Positions 56,154-64,000 of a stretch of 64,000 bases of DNA are shown here, piece after piece. Origin of the DNA: an uncultured Pseudomonadota bacterium (GTDB lineage Bacteria > Pseudomonadota > Gammaproteobacteria > Steroidobacterales > Steroidobacteraceae); NCBI GenBank assembly GCA_903927005.1, contig CAIYLH010000069.1, forward strand, positions 1-64,000. Reading direction: 5' to 3'. Numbering within the stretch: the first letter of the stretch is position 1; each line of letters begins with the position of its first letter. Below the pieces are notes generated by a model. It was given only the letters and a program-made list of their open reading frames with translations. It was not told the origin of the DNA and did no database searches. The translations under genes were made by a program, and so were the position numbers.

Positions 56154-57035
56154 ATGTATCACTCCTGCTTCAGGATCGGTTCGAAGACCCGGGTACGGGT
56201 GATGCTTGCGGTGCTGTTCTTCGCAATCGCGTCCCCTGCGTTTGCGGCCGTGCCCGTGGGTATCGTCGATAACCCGTGCCCGCCGCCACTGGTCAAGCCC
56301 GCCGGCGTGCTGCGCGGTGTGGACCTGCTGCTCACACCGGGAGCGATGGGGCGCAGCGCGTTCCCACCGCCGGACGGACCGGCGGAGGAGGCCTATTGGG
56401 CCGCAATGGAGAGCCGGCAGATCCAGGACTGGCCAGGTTTGTGCCGATATCCAGCTGAGAACCTCGCGGACCGTGCCCGTGGTCCAGTGAGTGTTGTATT
56501 TATGGGCGATTCGATCACTGAGTTCTGGAAGCCGGCGTCACCGGCGTTTTTTGGTCCGGGCGTGCTGGACCGCGGCATCAGTGGCCAGGTGAGCGGACAG
56601 ATGCTGCTGCGCTTTCAGGCGGATGTCGTCGCGCTGCAGCCGAAGGTCGTCCATATTCTCGCTGGCACCAACGACGCGGCCGGCAACACCGGTCCACAAC
56701 GACCGGTGGATGTCGAAAACAACCTGCGCGCGATGGTGGAGCTCGCCGGCGTCCACCACATCCGGGTCGTGCTCGGTACCATTCCGCCGGCAGATCATTT
56801 CTTTTGGCAGCAGGGCCTGGATCCGCGGGTACGAATTGCTGAGGTGAATGCCTGGATCCGGGCATATGCGAAAGAGAGGCGGCTCGGACTAGTGGACTAC
56901 TATGCGGCACTCGCAACGGCGGATGGCGCGCTTGCTGCAGAGCTCAGCAATGATGGGGTCCACCCGAACCAGGCGGGTTATGCGGTGATGGAAAAGCTTG
57001 CCCGCCCGGTCCTCGATAGCGCGCTGCAGCGTTAA
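56154..57035 (+). CDS. Secreted SGNH/GDSL hydrolase of the nag operon
   Basis: 293 aa with signal peptide (VRVMLAVLFFAIASPAFA). SGNH blocks: 'VVFMGDSITEFW' (nucleophile Ser), 'NRGISGQ'-like 'DRGISGQVSGQ' (Gly), 'ILAGTNDAAG' (Asn) and 'NDGVHPNQAGY' (Asp-His). It should be an esterase or carbohydrate O- or N-deacetylase in the periplasm. It starts 2 nt after nagE, so it belongs to the GlcNAc operon. Removal of acetyl or other ester groups from incoming glycans is a reasonable inference. Confidence 0.88.
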   Translation: MYHSCFRIGSKTRVRVMLAVLFFAIASPAFAAVPVGIVDNPCPPPLVKPAGVLRGVDLLLTPGAMGRSAFPPPDGPAEEAYWAAMESRQIQDWPGLCRYPAENLADRARGPVSVVFMGDSITEFWKPASPAFFGPGVLDRGISGQVSGQMLLRFQADVVALQPKVVHILAGTNDAAGNTGPQRPVDVENNLRAMVELAGVHHIRVVLGTIPPADHFFWQQGLDPRVRIAEVNAWIRAYAKERRLGLVDYYAALATADGALAAELSNDGVHPNQAGYAVMEKLARPVLDSALQR

Positions 57036-57203
57036 ACAGTTAGCAAAAACGGGCACCTTCCCCGTCCACTGATCCTTGGCAACAGGGTGCTTGCGACAAA
57101 AGCAGAAAACTTCAGTACTGGCTGCTGAGGTATTGGCCGCCTGCCATTGGGTGGCCGACGTGGACGCCACGCGTGACAGCAAGATCAAGCGACCACTCCG
57201 AAC

Positions 57204-58586
57204 TTACATGCGTCCCGGCTCACCTGGAATCCATGAGGTGCCTGCGAGTGGGATCTTTGCCATTGCCGCAGCTTCGACGGTGAGAGCGACCAAGTCTTCG
57301 CGCTCAAGGTGATGGACGTTCTGCTTTCCGCATGCGCGCGCCATCATTGTAAGTTCCATATTCAGCGTCTTTAGGTAATTCCGCACACGGTTAGCGCCAA
57401 CTTGCGGCTCAAGCCGCTGTTCGAGCTCCGGGTCCTGCGTTGTGACCCCTGTGGGGCACCGGCCCGTGTGACAGTGATGACAAAATCCAGGTGCCGTGCG
57501 TAGTGCTGTGTAGTCGTCGACTGCCGAGAAGTGCTTCCCGTCCCGGACGTAGGTAGCCGCGTTACAGCCAAGAGCGACCAGGATTCCCTGTCCGATCGCG
57601 ACGGCATCGGCGCCCATGGCGAGCGCCTTCGCAACGTCCGCTCCAGTGCGGATTCCGCCCGAAACAATCAGCTGGACTTCGTCTTTCTTATTCATGTCCT
57701 CGAGAGCATCCACGGCCTGCCGGAGGGCGGCGAGCGTCGGGATCCCTACGTGCTCGATAAACGCAAGCTGAGTAGCGGCGGTTCCACCTTGCATGCCGTC
57801 CACAACGATCACGTCGGCGCCAGCATGCACTGCGAGCTTCACATCATGGAATGCTCGCGTGGCACCGATTTTGACGTAGATGGGCTTCTCCCAGTCAGTC
57901 AGCTCGCGGAGCTCCTTGATCTTGATAGCGAGGTCATCGGGCCCAGTCCAGTCGGGATGGCGGCACGCCGATCGCTGGTCGATGCCCTCGGGTAGTGTCC
58001 GCATCTTCGCGACCCGCGGGCTGACCTTTTGTCCCAGAAGCATGCCGCCCCCGCCGGGCTTCGCGCCCTGGCCGATGACGACCTCGATGGCGTCTGCTCT
58101 GCGCAGGTCGTCAGGGTTGAAGCCGTACCGAGATGGCAGGCATTGGTAGATCAGGGTTTTCGACGACCGGCGCTCTTCCTGTGTCATTCCCCCATCACCC
58201 GTCGTCGTGGAGGTTCCCATCGAGGTTGCAGCCAGACCGAGCGCTTCTTTTACGTTGGCGGAGAGCGAGCCAAAGCTCATGCCCGCGATCGTGATCGGAA
58301 TTTCCAGTTCGATCGGCTTCGAGGCGAACCGGGAGCCGAGAACGGTCTTGGTAATGCACTTCTCGCGATAGCCCTCCAACGGGTACCGCGATAGTGACGC
58401 CCCTAGGAACAAAAGGTCATCAAAGTGCGGCAAGCGCCGCTTGGAGCCCAGACCCCGGATCTCGTAGAGCCCGGTCGCGGCCGCACGCTCGATATAATTG
58501 AGCGTCGCGCGATCTAGCCCAGCGCTTTCTTCGCACTGCAGATTTGGCTCGTGACGACCATTATTATTCGGCGATGAGGTAGACAT
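57204..58586 (-). CDS. mgsC: N-methylglutamate synthase subunit C (GltB FMN/Fe-S domain protein, GlxD-like)
   Basis: 460 aa corresponding to the FMN-binding synthase domain of glutamate synthase: 'ITIAGMSFGSLSANVKEALGLAA', 'GQGAKPGGGGMLLGQKV', 'VKIGATRAFHDVKLAVHAGADVIVVDGMQGGTAA', 'SGGIRTGADVAKALAMGADAVAIG'. The cluster-binding cysteines are 'CHHCHTGRCPTG'. As a separate polypeptide beside GATase and GXGXG subunits it matches MgsC/GlxD. In the N-methylglutamate pathway the complex forms N-methylglutamate from gamma-glutamylmethylamide or methylamine and 2-oxoglutarate. The gmaS and mgd neighbours favour this over ordinary GOGAT. Confidence 0.88.
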   Translation of the reverse strand: MSTSSPNNNGRHEPNLQCEESAGLDRATLNYIERAAATGLYEIRGLGSKRRLPHFDDLLFLGASLSRYPLEGYREKCITKTVLGSRFASKPIELEIPITIAGMSFGSLSANVKEALGLAATSMGTSTTTGDGGMTQEERRSSKTLIYQCLPSRYGFNPDDLRRADAIEVVIGQGAKPGGGGMLLGQKVSPRVAKMRTLPEGIDQRSACRHPDWTGPDDLAIKIKELRELTDWEKPIYVKIGATRAFHDVKLAVHAGADVIVVDGMQGGTAATQLAFIEHVGIPTLAALRQAVDALEDMNKKDEVQLIVSGGIRTGADVAKALAMGADAVAIGQGILVALGCNAATYVRDGKHFSAVDDYTALRTAPGFCHHCHTGRCPTGVTTQDPELEQRLEPQVGANRVRNYLKTLNMELTMMARACGKQNVHHLEREDLVALTVEAAAMAKIPLAGTSWIPGEPGRM

Positions 58587-58607
58587 ATCGTTATCCTTGC
58601 GCGGCGC

Positions 58608-59303
58608 TCAATACTCTTGATTCGCGTCGGCGTTCCAGTGATACAGATTCCGCGCAGAAGCAACCCGCTTGAAATCTGAGGCGGGATGGGAGATCCCTGC
58701 CGCACCGAGCAAGCTGCTGACTGTGGCCAGGTCGGACTCCGCCATTGGCTCCACCTGCGCGTCAGCTCCGAGAGACTGAATCGTGCCGCGAACATAGACC
58801 ACCGCTTCGTAGAGCGAGTCTCCGAGGCCTTCACCGGCATCTCCGCACACGACTAGATTTCCCGCCTGTGCCATAAATGCGGAAAAGCTGCCGACGCTCC
58901 CGCCAACAACGATATCGCCGCCCTTTAGTGATATGCCGCAGCGAAGGCCAGCGTCGCCACCAATAACGAGCAACCCGCCGTGTGCGGAGGCGCCAGCCCC
59001 GCCACTGGCGAAGCCAGTCACGTCTACGCGGCCCGACATCATGTTCTCGGCAACGCCTGGACCGGCGTTGCCATAGATGACGACAGTCGCAAGCATGTTC
59101 ATGCCCGCGGCGTAGTAACCGGCATGGCCTTCGATATGCACCTCGACCGGCGCGTTGATTCCGACCGCGATGCTATGGGCGCCGTCGGGATTCTCTACCC
59201 GGTAGACGGTTCCCGGCACGAGTGGCCCATGCAGCGCCTTGTTGAGCTCGCGCAAGGTCTGTTTGGAGAGGTCGAACAGTACAGGCGTGGTCAAACCGCC
59301 CAT
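58608..59303 (-). CDS. mgsB: N-methylglutamate synthase subunit B (GXGXG domain, GlxC-like)
   Basis: 231 aa from ATG 59303, overlapping the mgsA end by 13 nt; a longer frame to 59558 lies inside mgsA. It is the C-terminal GXGXG beta-helix domain of glutamate synthase as a stand-alone protein: 'HIEGHAGYYAAGMNMLATVVIYGNAGPGVAENMMSGRVDVTG', 'GGLLVIGGDAGLRCGISLKGGDIVVGGSVGSFSAFMAQAGNLVVCGDAGEGLGDSLYEAVVYVRG'. It has a structural role in the synthase complex. It is 21 nt ahead of mgsC. Confidence 0.88.
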   Translation of the reverse strand: MGGLTTPVLFDLSKQTLRELNKALHGPLVPGTVYRVENPDGAHSIAVGINAPVEVHIEGHAGYYAAGMNMLATVVIYGNAGPGVAENMMSGRVDVTGFASGGAGASAHGGLLVIGGDAGLRCGISLKGGDIVVGGSVGSFSAFMAQAGNLVVCGDAGEGLGDSLYEAVVYVRGTIQSLGADAQVEPMAESDLATVSSLLGAAGISHPASDFKRVASARNLYHWNADANQEY

Positions 59304-60184
59304 GAGTAGACCTCCGACGGCTTCGGTTCGAAAACGTTCGCATTGCGGATATCGGGTAGATGCGCGAGCGAACGGAATTCCGACGAAATGGCGACGTACT
59401 GATCGGTCTCCGCCACCACTGCTGGCTTGCAAGCAAAGGGATCGCGCACAAGCGCTAGCTTGTTGTGAGTTCCCATCAGGAAAGTGAAGAAGCCGTCGAA
59501 ATCTTCGAATGCGTGGTGTAACGCCTCCTCGAGAGTATCGCCGCCATCCAGCCGCCAATGCAGGTATCGGCAGGCCCCTTCGGTATCGCAGTCACTCTCG
59601 AATTTTGCGCCGACCTTTTCGAGTTTGCGGCGGATGCTGCCTGGATTTGCCAGCGACCCGTTATGCACCAGGCACCAATCCTCGCCTGCGGTATACGGAT
59701 GGGCATTCGCCGGCGTCACCGCCGACTCCGTCGCCATTCGGGTGTGTGCGACGACGTGTGTTCCGGAAAGTGACGGGAACGCATATCGATCGGATACTTC
59801 CGAGGGGAGGCCGACGTCCTTGTAAAGGTCGATGGCCCGGCCGACGCTCAGTACGTGAACCTGGGGGAAAGCGGTCTGCAGCCAGCGACGCACGCCATCA
59901 ACGGGCGACGCCGTCGTGAGAATGCCATGGTTTGCCCGAATCACGACTGTTACGTCCTCGAAAGCCTCGGAGAGGAGTCCCTCCAGGTGCTTCCACTGGA
60001 ACGTGGCATCGGCGCAGTACAGGCTGAGCTTTCGGAATCGGCAGTCCACGGGTGTCGTGAAGGCGGCAACCCCCGAGGAGTCTGGGCCGCGCTCGGTCAT
60101 GCCGATCAACATCGGCACCATCAACTCGCCCAGCCGTGGACGCAACGCCTCATTCTTGAGCAGCAGCCCTACAATTCCACACAT
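59291..60184 (-). CDS. mgsA: N-methylglutamate synthase subunit A (class II glutamine amidotransferase, GlxB-like)
   Basis: 297 aa beginning MCGIVG, with the N-terminal Cys2 nucleophile exposed after Met removal. Class II amidotransferase motifs: 'GMTERGPDSSGVA', 'HTRMATESAVTPANAHPY', 'WCLVHNGSLANP' and 'FESDCDTEGACRYLHW'. It would hydrolyse the gamma-amide of glutamine or gamma-glutamylmethylamide and pass the amine to the synthase subunits. It follows gmaS after 9 nt and overlaps mgsB. Confidence 0.9.
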   Translation of the reverse strand: MCGIVGLLLKNEALRPRLGELMVPMLIGMTERGPDSSGVAAFTTPVDCRFRKLSLYCADATFQWKHLEGLLSEAFEDVTVVIRANHGILTTASPVDGVRRWLQTAFPQVHVLSVGRAIDLYKDVGLPSEVSDRYAFPSLSGTHVVAHTRMATESAVTPANAHPYTAGEDWCLVHNGSLANPGSIRRKLEKVGAKFESDCDTEGACRYLHWRLDGGDTLEEALHHAFEDFDGFFTFLMGTHNKLALVRDPFACKPAVVAETDQYVAISSEFRSLAHLPDIRNANVFEPKPSEVYSWAV

Positions 60185-60193
60185 CGCGATCCC

Positions 60194-61528
60194 CTAAAAC
60201 ATTTCCAGATAGCGATGCGACTCCCAGTCACTCACATGGCGGGAGTACTCGATCCACTCCATTCGTTTGATCCGGATGAATTCGGCCGCGAGCTCGGCGC
60301 CGATGCCAGCCTTCACGACCTCATCCTGTTCCAGCGCATCGACTGCCGCGCTGAGATTCTGCGGCAGCAGTCCGATGCCTCGATCGCGGATCTGCTCGAG
60401 CGTCAGATCGTACAGATTGATATTCAACGGCTCGCCCGGATCAATTTTGTTGTCGATGCCGTCCAGGCCCGCCGCTGCGATGGCTGCGGTCGCAAGGTAT
60501 GGATTCATCGCGCCATCCGGCAGTCGGAATTCGATCCGCCCGCCAGGGACCCGGACACAGGCGCTGCGATTATTGTCGCCATAGGCGATGAAAGCCGGGG
60601 CCCAGGTGGCGCCAGATAACGAGCGGCCGACGACCAGTCGCTTGTAGGAATTGACGCTCGGAGCACAGATCGCCGCAAGGGCATTGGCGTGCTTGAGCAG
60701 CCCTCCCATGAACCAGTATCCGAGCTGGCTCAGCTTCATCCCGCGCTTGTCTTTCGCGTCGTAGAACGCGTTTTTCTGTTTGGCTGTGCCAAGGGAGATA
60801 TGGAAGTGAGCCCCGTTGCCCGCTCGGTTTGCGAAGGGCTTGGGCATGAAGGTCGCGATGGCGCCGTGCGAGCGGGCGATTTCGCTCGCTGCCATCTTGA
60901 AAAAGATGTAGTGATCTGCAGATTTCAGCGCATCTGTGTACGTGTAGTTGACCTCGAACTGACCGTTCGCGTCTTCGTGGTCGATCTGGTAGACGTCGAT
61001 GCCGACTGCGCGCATATGGCGCGAAATTTCGTCGACGATCCCGCCCGCCCGGGCGAGTCCCTTGTAGTCGTAGCAAGGCTTGTCGAGCTGATCGGTTGGA
61101 TCGACGAGCCCGAGAGCACCCTTTTCGTCACGTTTCAGCAACATGAACTCCGGCTCGATGCCGGTCCACATCGTAAATCCGCGATCTGTCAGCTTCTGTA
61201 GCTGACGCTTGGCGGCGACGCGGGAGCAGTAGGGATAGGGCACGCCACGCACATGTCCGTCGCAAACGATTCTCGAATACCCTGGCATCCACGGCACGGC
61301 AGAAAGCGTCCCGCCATCGCCGACGCCCATGAAGTCGGGTCCGTCTGGCGTCATGCCCAGGCCCCAGACGGCGAATCCGGCGAAGCCGGCGCCCTCCGAC
61401 ATGATCATGTCGTAGTGCTCGACCGGAACGGCCTTGGCCTTTGCTGCACCGTGAATGTCGACGAATTGGGCCAGGACATAGCGAATGTTGTGCTTCGCGA
61501 AAAATTTCTTTGCTTGAATGGGTGTCAT
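60194..61528 (-). CDS. gmaS: Gamma-glutamylmethylamide synthetase (glutamine synthetase type III / GlnT family)
   Basis: 444 aa from 'MTPIQAKKFFAKHNIRYVLAQFVDIHGAAKAK' (ATG 61528, AGGA upstream), the usual GMAS length. Glutamine-synthetase landmarks: 'GIEPEFML', 'QFEVNYTYTDALKSADHYIFFK', 'ATFMPKPFANRAGNGAHFHISL', 'NSYKRLV' and 'RIEFRLPDGAMNPYLATAAIAAAG'. GMAS joins methylamine to glutamate with ATP. Sequence alone does not separate GMAS from GlnT-type synthetases, but the flanking sarcosine-oxidase-like and Mgs subunits do. Confidence 0.88.
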   Translation of the reverse strand: MTPIQAKKFFAKHNIRYVLAQFVDIHGAAKAKAVPVEHYDMIMSEGAGFAGFAVWGLGMTPDGPDFMGVGDGGTLSAVPWMPGYSRIVCDGHVRGVPYPYCSRVAAKRQLQKLTDRGFTMWTGIEPEFMLLKRDEKGALGLVDPTDQLDKPCYDYKGLARAGGIVDEISRHMRAVGIDVYQIDHEDANGQFEVNYTYTDALKSADHYIFFKMAASEIARSHGAIATFMPKPFANRAGNGAHFHISLGTAKQKNAFYDAKDKRGMKLSQLGYWFMGGLLKHANALAAICAPSVNSYKRLVVGRSLSGATWAPAFIAYGDNNRSACVRVPGGRIEFRLPDGAMNPYLATAAIAAAGLDGIDNKIDPGEPLNINLYDLTLEQIRDRGIGLLPQNLSAAVDALEQDEVVKAGIGAELAAEFIRIKRMEWIEYSRHVSDWESHRYLEMF

Positions 61529-61541
61529 TGGTAGTCCTGCC

Positions 61542-62219
61542 CTAGGTGTGATTAGGTTTCTCAGGTGGTTCCCCACCTTCCAAAGCCGAGATCAGACCCG
61601 TGAGGGTCGTCCAGAAATAGTGCGCAAAGCTGGGATCGAGCCACAGGGTCAGCTCGACGCCGCCCGACTGCTGGCGGGGAATGGCCAGGACCCCCACGCC
61701 GATCATCGACGTCATTACCAGCGGGCCGGAGCCGCTGGTGGGCTCCAGCAAATAGGGCGCGAAGTCGACGCCGCAGATCTGGCGTAGGAGTTCGTTGAGC
61801 TGCCTGCCGTGGAGGCTCACGACCAGGTCCTGTCGCCCAACCGGGTACACCGACGACGGCCTCAACGCCGATCCCAGTTGCGCGTCCGCGGCTGCAACTC
61901 GCTCGACGTCCTCGGTCAGCGACTCGACGAGAAATTCAGAGGTCCCGAGGCGCCCGACGAGCACATCTGCGCTTACTGCCCACCGGTTGGCAGCTGATGG
62001 CACGACGAAGCCGAGTTCCGCGAGCCACGATTCTGCCTGTGGTCCCTTGACGCCGAAGCGCCGTCGGGATGACCGGTCAGTCATCGCAACGCCGCTGGCC
62101 GCTCGATCCCCGTCGGAAGCCTGTGGCCTAGGCGCCGCCTGTCCGTGCGTGGGTGAGGCGTCCCCCAGCCCGTGGAGCGCGGACCGGCGAAGGGATGCGA
62201 CGACGTCAGCGGCGCTCAT
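61542..62219 (-). CDS. mgdD: N-methylglutamate dehydrogenase subunit D (sarcosine oxidase gamma-like)
   Basis: 225 aa similar to the gamma subunit of heterotetrameric sarcosine oxidase: 'GVKGPQAESWLAELGF', 'RLGTSEFLVES', 'VYPVGRQDLVVSLHGRQLNELLRQICGVDFAPYLL', 'MTSMIGVGVLAIPR'. It overlaps the alpha subunit gene by ATGA and ends 13 nt before gmaS. That adjacency makes N-methylglutamate dehydrogenase more likely than true sarcosine oxidase. Confidence 0.82.
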   Translation of the reverse strand: MSAADVVASLRRSALHGLGDASPTHGQAAPRPQASDGDRAASGVAMTDRSSRRRFGVKGPQAESWLAELGFVVPSAANRWAVSADVLVGRLGTSEFLVESLTEDVERVAAADAQLGSALRPSSVYPVGRQDLVVSLHGRQLNELLRQICGVDFAPYLLEPTSGSGPLVMTSMIGVGVLAIPRQQSGGVELTLWLDPSFAHYFWTTLTGLISALEGGEPPEKPNHT

Positions 62220-64000
62220 GGCGATGACCCCGAACGCTGGCGTTGACTGTCCGGGTCGTAGAACGGCAGCGCCGTCACTGCGGCCTCCACCATCTCCGTT
62301 CGCCCGACCCGAATCGAAAGGAGGCCGCTGTCGGCGACCTTGGGATCCACCAGCGCGAGGCCGATCCCATACTCCAACGTAGGAGAGTGACCAACGCTCG
62401 TGACCCGACCGGAAATCTCTCCATCGTGAATGACCAGATGGGCCTCCTTTACCCGCCCTGCGGTGCCGGGAGGAAGTCGAAATCCCACCAAGGATAGGTG
62501 GCGCGGAGTTCGCGCCAGAGCCTGAAGACTGCGCTGGCCGATGAAGAACGGTTTGTCCATCTTGATCGCCCAGGGCGCATTAATCTCGAGGGCAGTGGTC
62601 GTGGCGTCGGTGTCCTGGCCGATAATCATGTGTCCCTTTTCGAGACGAAGCAGCCGCTGTGCCTCGACGCCAAAGGGCCGAATGCCGTGCGCCCGGCCAG
62701 CCTGCAGCAGGGCACGCCAGACCGTCACGGCGTAATCCGCCGGCACGTGAAGCTCGAACCCCAGTTCGCCGACGAATCCCACGCGCATGAGGCGGCACGG
62801 GACGCCAGCCACGGCGCCTTCGCGCAATGCCAGGTAAGGGAACGCGTCCTCGGACACATCCAGTGTCGTCAGGGACCGCAGCATCTCGCGCGACTTAGGG
62901 CCAGCGAGATTGAACGCGGCGTAGTGGCCGGTCAGGTTGACGAGTCCAACCGGGAGTCTCCACGTCGTCGCGAGCCGGCCGAACTCCCTGAACAGGGTTC
63001 CCGAGTTGCCGGTCGTCGTCGTGAAATAAAACGACTCCGCTCGGAGACGCCCGATGACACCATCGTCGATGACGACGCCGGCCTCGTCGAGCATGAGGCC
63101 ATAGCGGGTCATGCCGACCTTGAGATTGGAGAAGCGACCGGTATACACCCTGTCCAGGAATTCCCCCGCACATGGGCCATGGGCTTCGACCTTGCCGAGC
63201 GTACCGACATCGATCAGCCCGACGCCCGTACGCACGCTGCGCAGCTCGGCCGCGATCGCTTCTGATCGGCTCTTGCCCTCAACAGCGTAGTACTCGGGCC
63301 GGCGCCAGTTTCCGGCCGGCATCCAGACTGCGCCCAAAGTGGTGTGCTCGGCGTCAATCGGCGTACGGCGCTCAGGCTGAAAGCCGCGTCCAGCCAGGTG
63401 CGACATCAGGACTGGGTGAAACATCGGACGCGCAGTGGTCAGTGCGTGTTGCTCCAGCCCCTCGCCGCGGATGCGCGCCAGGATCCGTAGCGCGTTCATG
63501 TTCGAGTGCTTGCCCTGGCTCGGGCCCATGCCGGAGGTCGTGTAGCGCTTCAGCAGTTCGGAGCTGTCGAAACCCTCCTGAACGGCGTTCTCGTAGTCGC
63601 GAATCTGGATGTCTTCGTCAAAGTCTACGAATTCCTTGCCCTTGGGATGCGGAAAGATTGGATATTCGTGGGACGGGCATTCCTCGCCGGCAATGGACAC
63701 CGGCGCGACGTCGGCGCCGAACCCCAAGCCTGCGGCCGCCTGTGCGCCGGCCCGCTCGCCGTCGGCAAGGCGCGCATCAAAGCCATAGCGGCCGTTGGCC
63801 TTCCCACATGCAAAGAGGCCTTTCGGCAGGGTCTGCGGCAGGAACTGCTCGATCGAGCGCTCGTACCGCATGACTGTGCCGGCTTGATGCAGCAAGGACT
63901 GTGCCGGCGCGAAGCCAACACTCATCCAGACACCGTCGATCGCGATCTTGTGCAGCCTGCCCGGGGCGGCGGCGGTTCGGAAGGCAAGGGACGCCACTCG
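62216..64000 (-). CDS. mgdC: N-methylglutamate dehydrogenase subunit C (sarcosine oxidase alpha-like), C-terminal part
   Basis: About 595 residues visible; the frame is open to the right edge, so the N-terminal dinucleotide-binding part lies outside. The visible part starts with the Rossmann-type region ('IAIDGVWMSVGFAPAQSLLHQAG', 'LPKGLFACGKANGRYGFDARLADGERAG') and the Cys-rich linker ('SELLKRYTTSGMGPSQGKHSNMNALRILA'). It continues into a GcvT-type folate-binding domain ('EGKSRSEAIAAELRSVRTGVGLIDVGTLGKVE', 'FVGELGFELHVPADYAVTVWRALLQAG', 'RLEKGHMIIGQDTDATTT'). It should oxidise the N-methyl group and load it on tetrahydrofolate. Confidence 0.88.
   Translation of the reverse strand, partial: RVASLAFRTAAAPGRLHKIAIDGVWMSVGFAPAQSLLHQAGTVMRYERSIEQFLPQTLPKGLFACGKANGRYGFDARLADGERAGAQAAAGLGFGADVAPVSIAGEECPSHEYPIFPHPKGKEFVDFDEDIQIRDYENAVQEGFDSSELLKRYTTSGMGPSQGKHSNMNALRILARIRGEGLEQHALTTARPMFHPVLMSHLAGRGFQPERRTPIDAEHTTLGAVWMPAGNWRRPEYYAVEGKSRSEAIAAELRSVRTGVGLIDVGTLGKVEAHGPCAGEFLDRVYTGRFSNLKVGMTRYGLMLDEAGVVIDDGVIGRLRAESFYFTTTTGNSGTLFREFGRLATTWRLPVGLVNLTGHYAAFNLAGPKSREMLRSLTTLDVSEDAFPYLALREGAVAGVPCRLMRVGFVGELGFELHVPADYAVTVWRALLQAGRAHGIRPFGVEAQRLLRLEKGHMIIGQDTDATTTALEINAPWAIKMDKPFFIGQRSLQALARTPRHLSLVGFRLPPGTAGRVKEAHLVIHDGEISGRVTSVGHSPTLEYGIGLALVDPKVADSGLLSIRVGRTEMVEAAVTALPFYDPDSQRQRSGSSP

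Noticed and set aside
57204-60184. Ordinary glutamate synthase (GOGAT)
   Set aside because: Domains are encoded as three separate small genes, there is no gltD partner, and gmaS plus sarcosine-oxidase-like genes adjoin them.
61542-64000. Heterotetrameric sarcosine oxidase for glycine betaine breakdown
   Set aside because: Sequence would allow it, but adjacency to gmaS and mgsABC makes N-methylglutamate dehydrogenase more likely; not strictly excluded.

Overview
The window is dense, high-GC (clearly above 60 percent by eye) chromosomal DNA from a Gram-negative proteobacterium. It carries a TonB-dependent receptor, a TamA/TamB pair, many secreted enzymes with signal peptides, a nitric oxide reductase operon, a GlcNAc phosphotransferase cluster and an N-methylglutamate-type methylamine cluster. 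The mixture of denitrification genes, TPR-sulfotransferase plus TonB receptor, and numerous serine hydrolases and amidohydrolases suggests a heterotrophic gammaproteobacterium, perhaps near Steroidobacterales/Nevskiales. That placement is inference from gene content. No rRNA, tRNA, CRISPR array, IS element or prophage was seen.

Layout. 1-8.4 kb (minus strand): a TolB/PD40-type secreted protein cut by the left edge, 3-oxoacid CoA-transferase scoA-scoB, an overlapping DUF2339-DUF3999 membrane pair, and a secreted CocE/NonD serine hydrolase. 8.5-14.7 kb (minus): norC-norB-norQ-[small membrane protein]-[polyferredoxin]-norD behind a perfect FNR/NNR-type palindrome. 14.8-18.5 kb: amidase, DUF779 protein and aldehyde dehydrogenase. 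18.9-32.2 kb: TPR-sulfotransferase, TonB receptor, YtcJ-like amidohydrolase, type-B carboxylesterase, a Cys/Thr proline-racemase-family dehydratase, and a secreted TPR / lipocalin-like / class-C-like serine hydrolase operon. 32.4-38 kb: tamA-tamB behind a possible coupled leader peptide. 38-39.8 kb: N-acyl-D-amino-acid deacylase-like amidohydrolase.

39.8-41.4 kb is a small, locally AT-richer toxin-antitoxin island. It holds BrnT/BrnA on the minus strand and HigB/HigA-type genes on the plus strand. brnTA lies between two 70-bp direct repeats with conserved ends and a variable middle; a third, weak copy may lie beyond higA. Both toxin genes have abnormal reading frames: brnT has no ordinary start codon for its full length, and higB runs through most of higA.

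41.5-44.9 kb: a secreted serine hydrolase and an MttB-superfamily methyltransferase without an amber codon. 45-57 kb: a complete GlcNAc utilisation regulon, with GntR regulator, SIS-type deaminase and NagA on the minus strand, and NagX, GH20 hexosaminidase, EIIA-HPr-EI fusion, NagE (EIIC plus two EIIB-like domains) and an SGNH hydrolase on the plus strand. Glycan is cut by GH20, GlcNAc is imported and phosphorylated by the dedicated PTS, then deacetylated and deaminated to fructose-6-phosphate. 57.2-64 kb (minus): mgdC (cut by the right edge)-mgdD-gmaS-mgsA-mgsB-mgsC, which fits methylamine to gamma-glutamylmethylamide to N-methylglutamate to glutamate plus a C1 unit.
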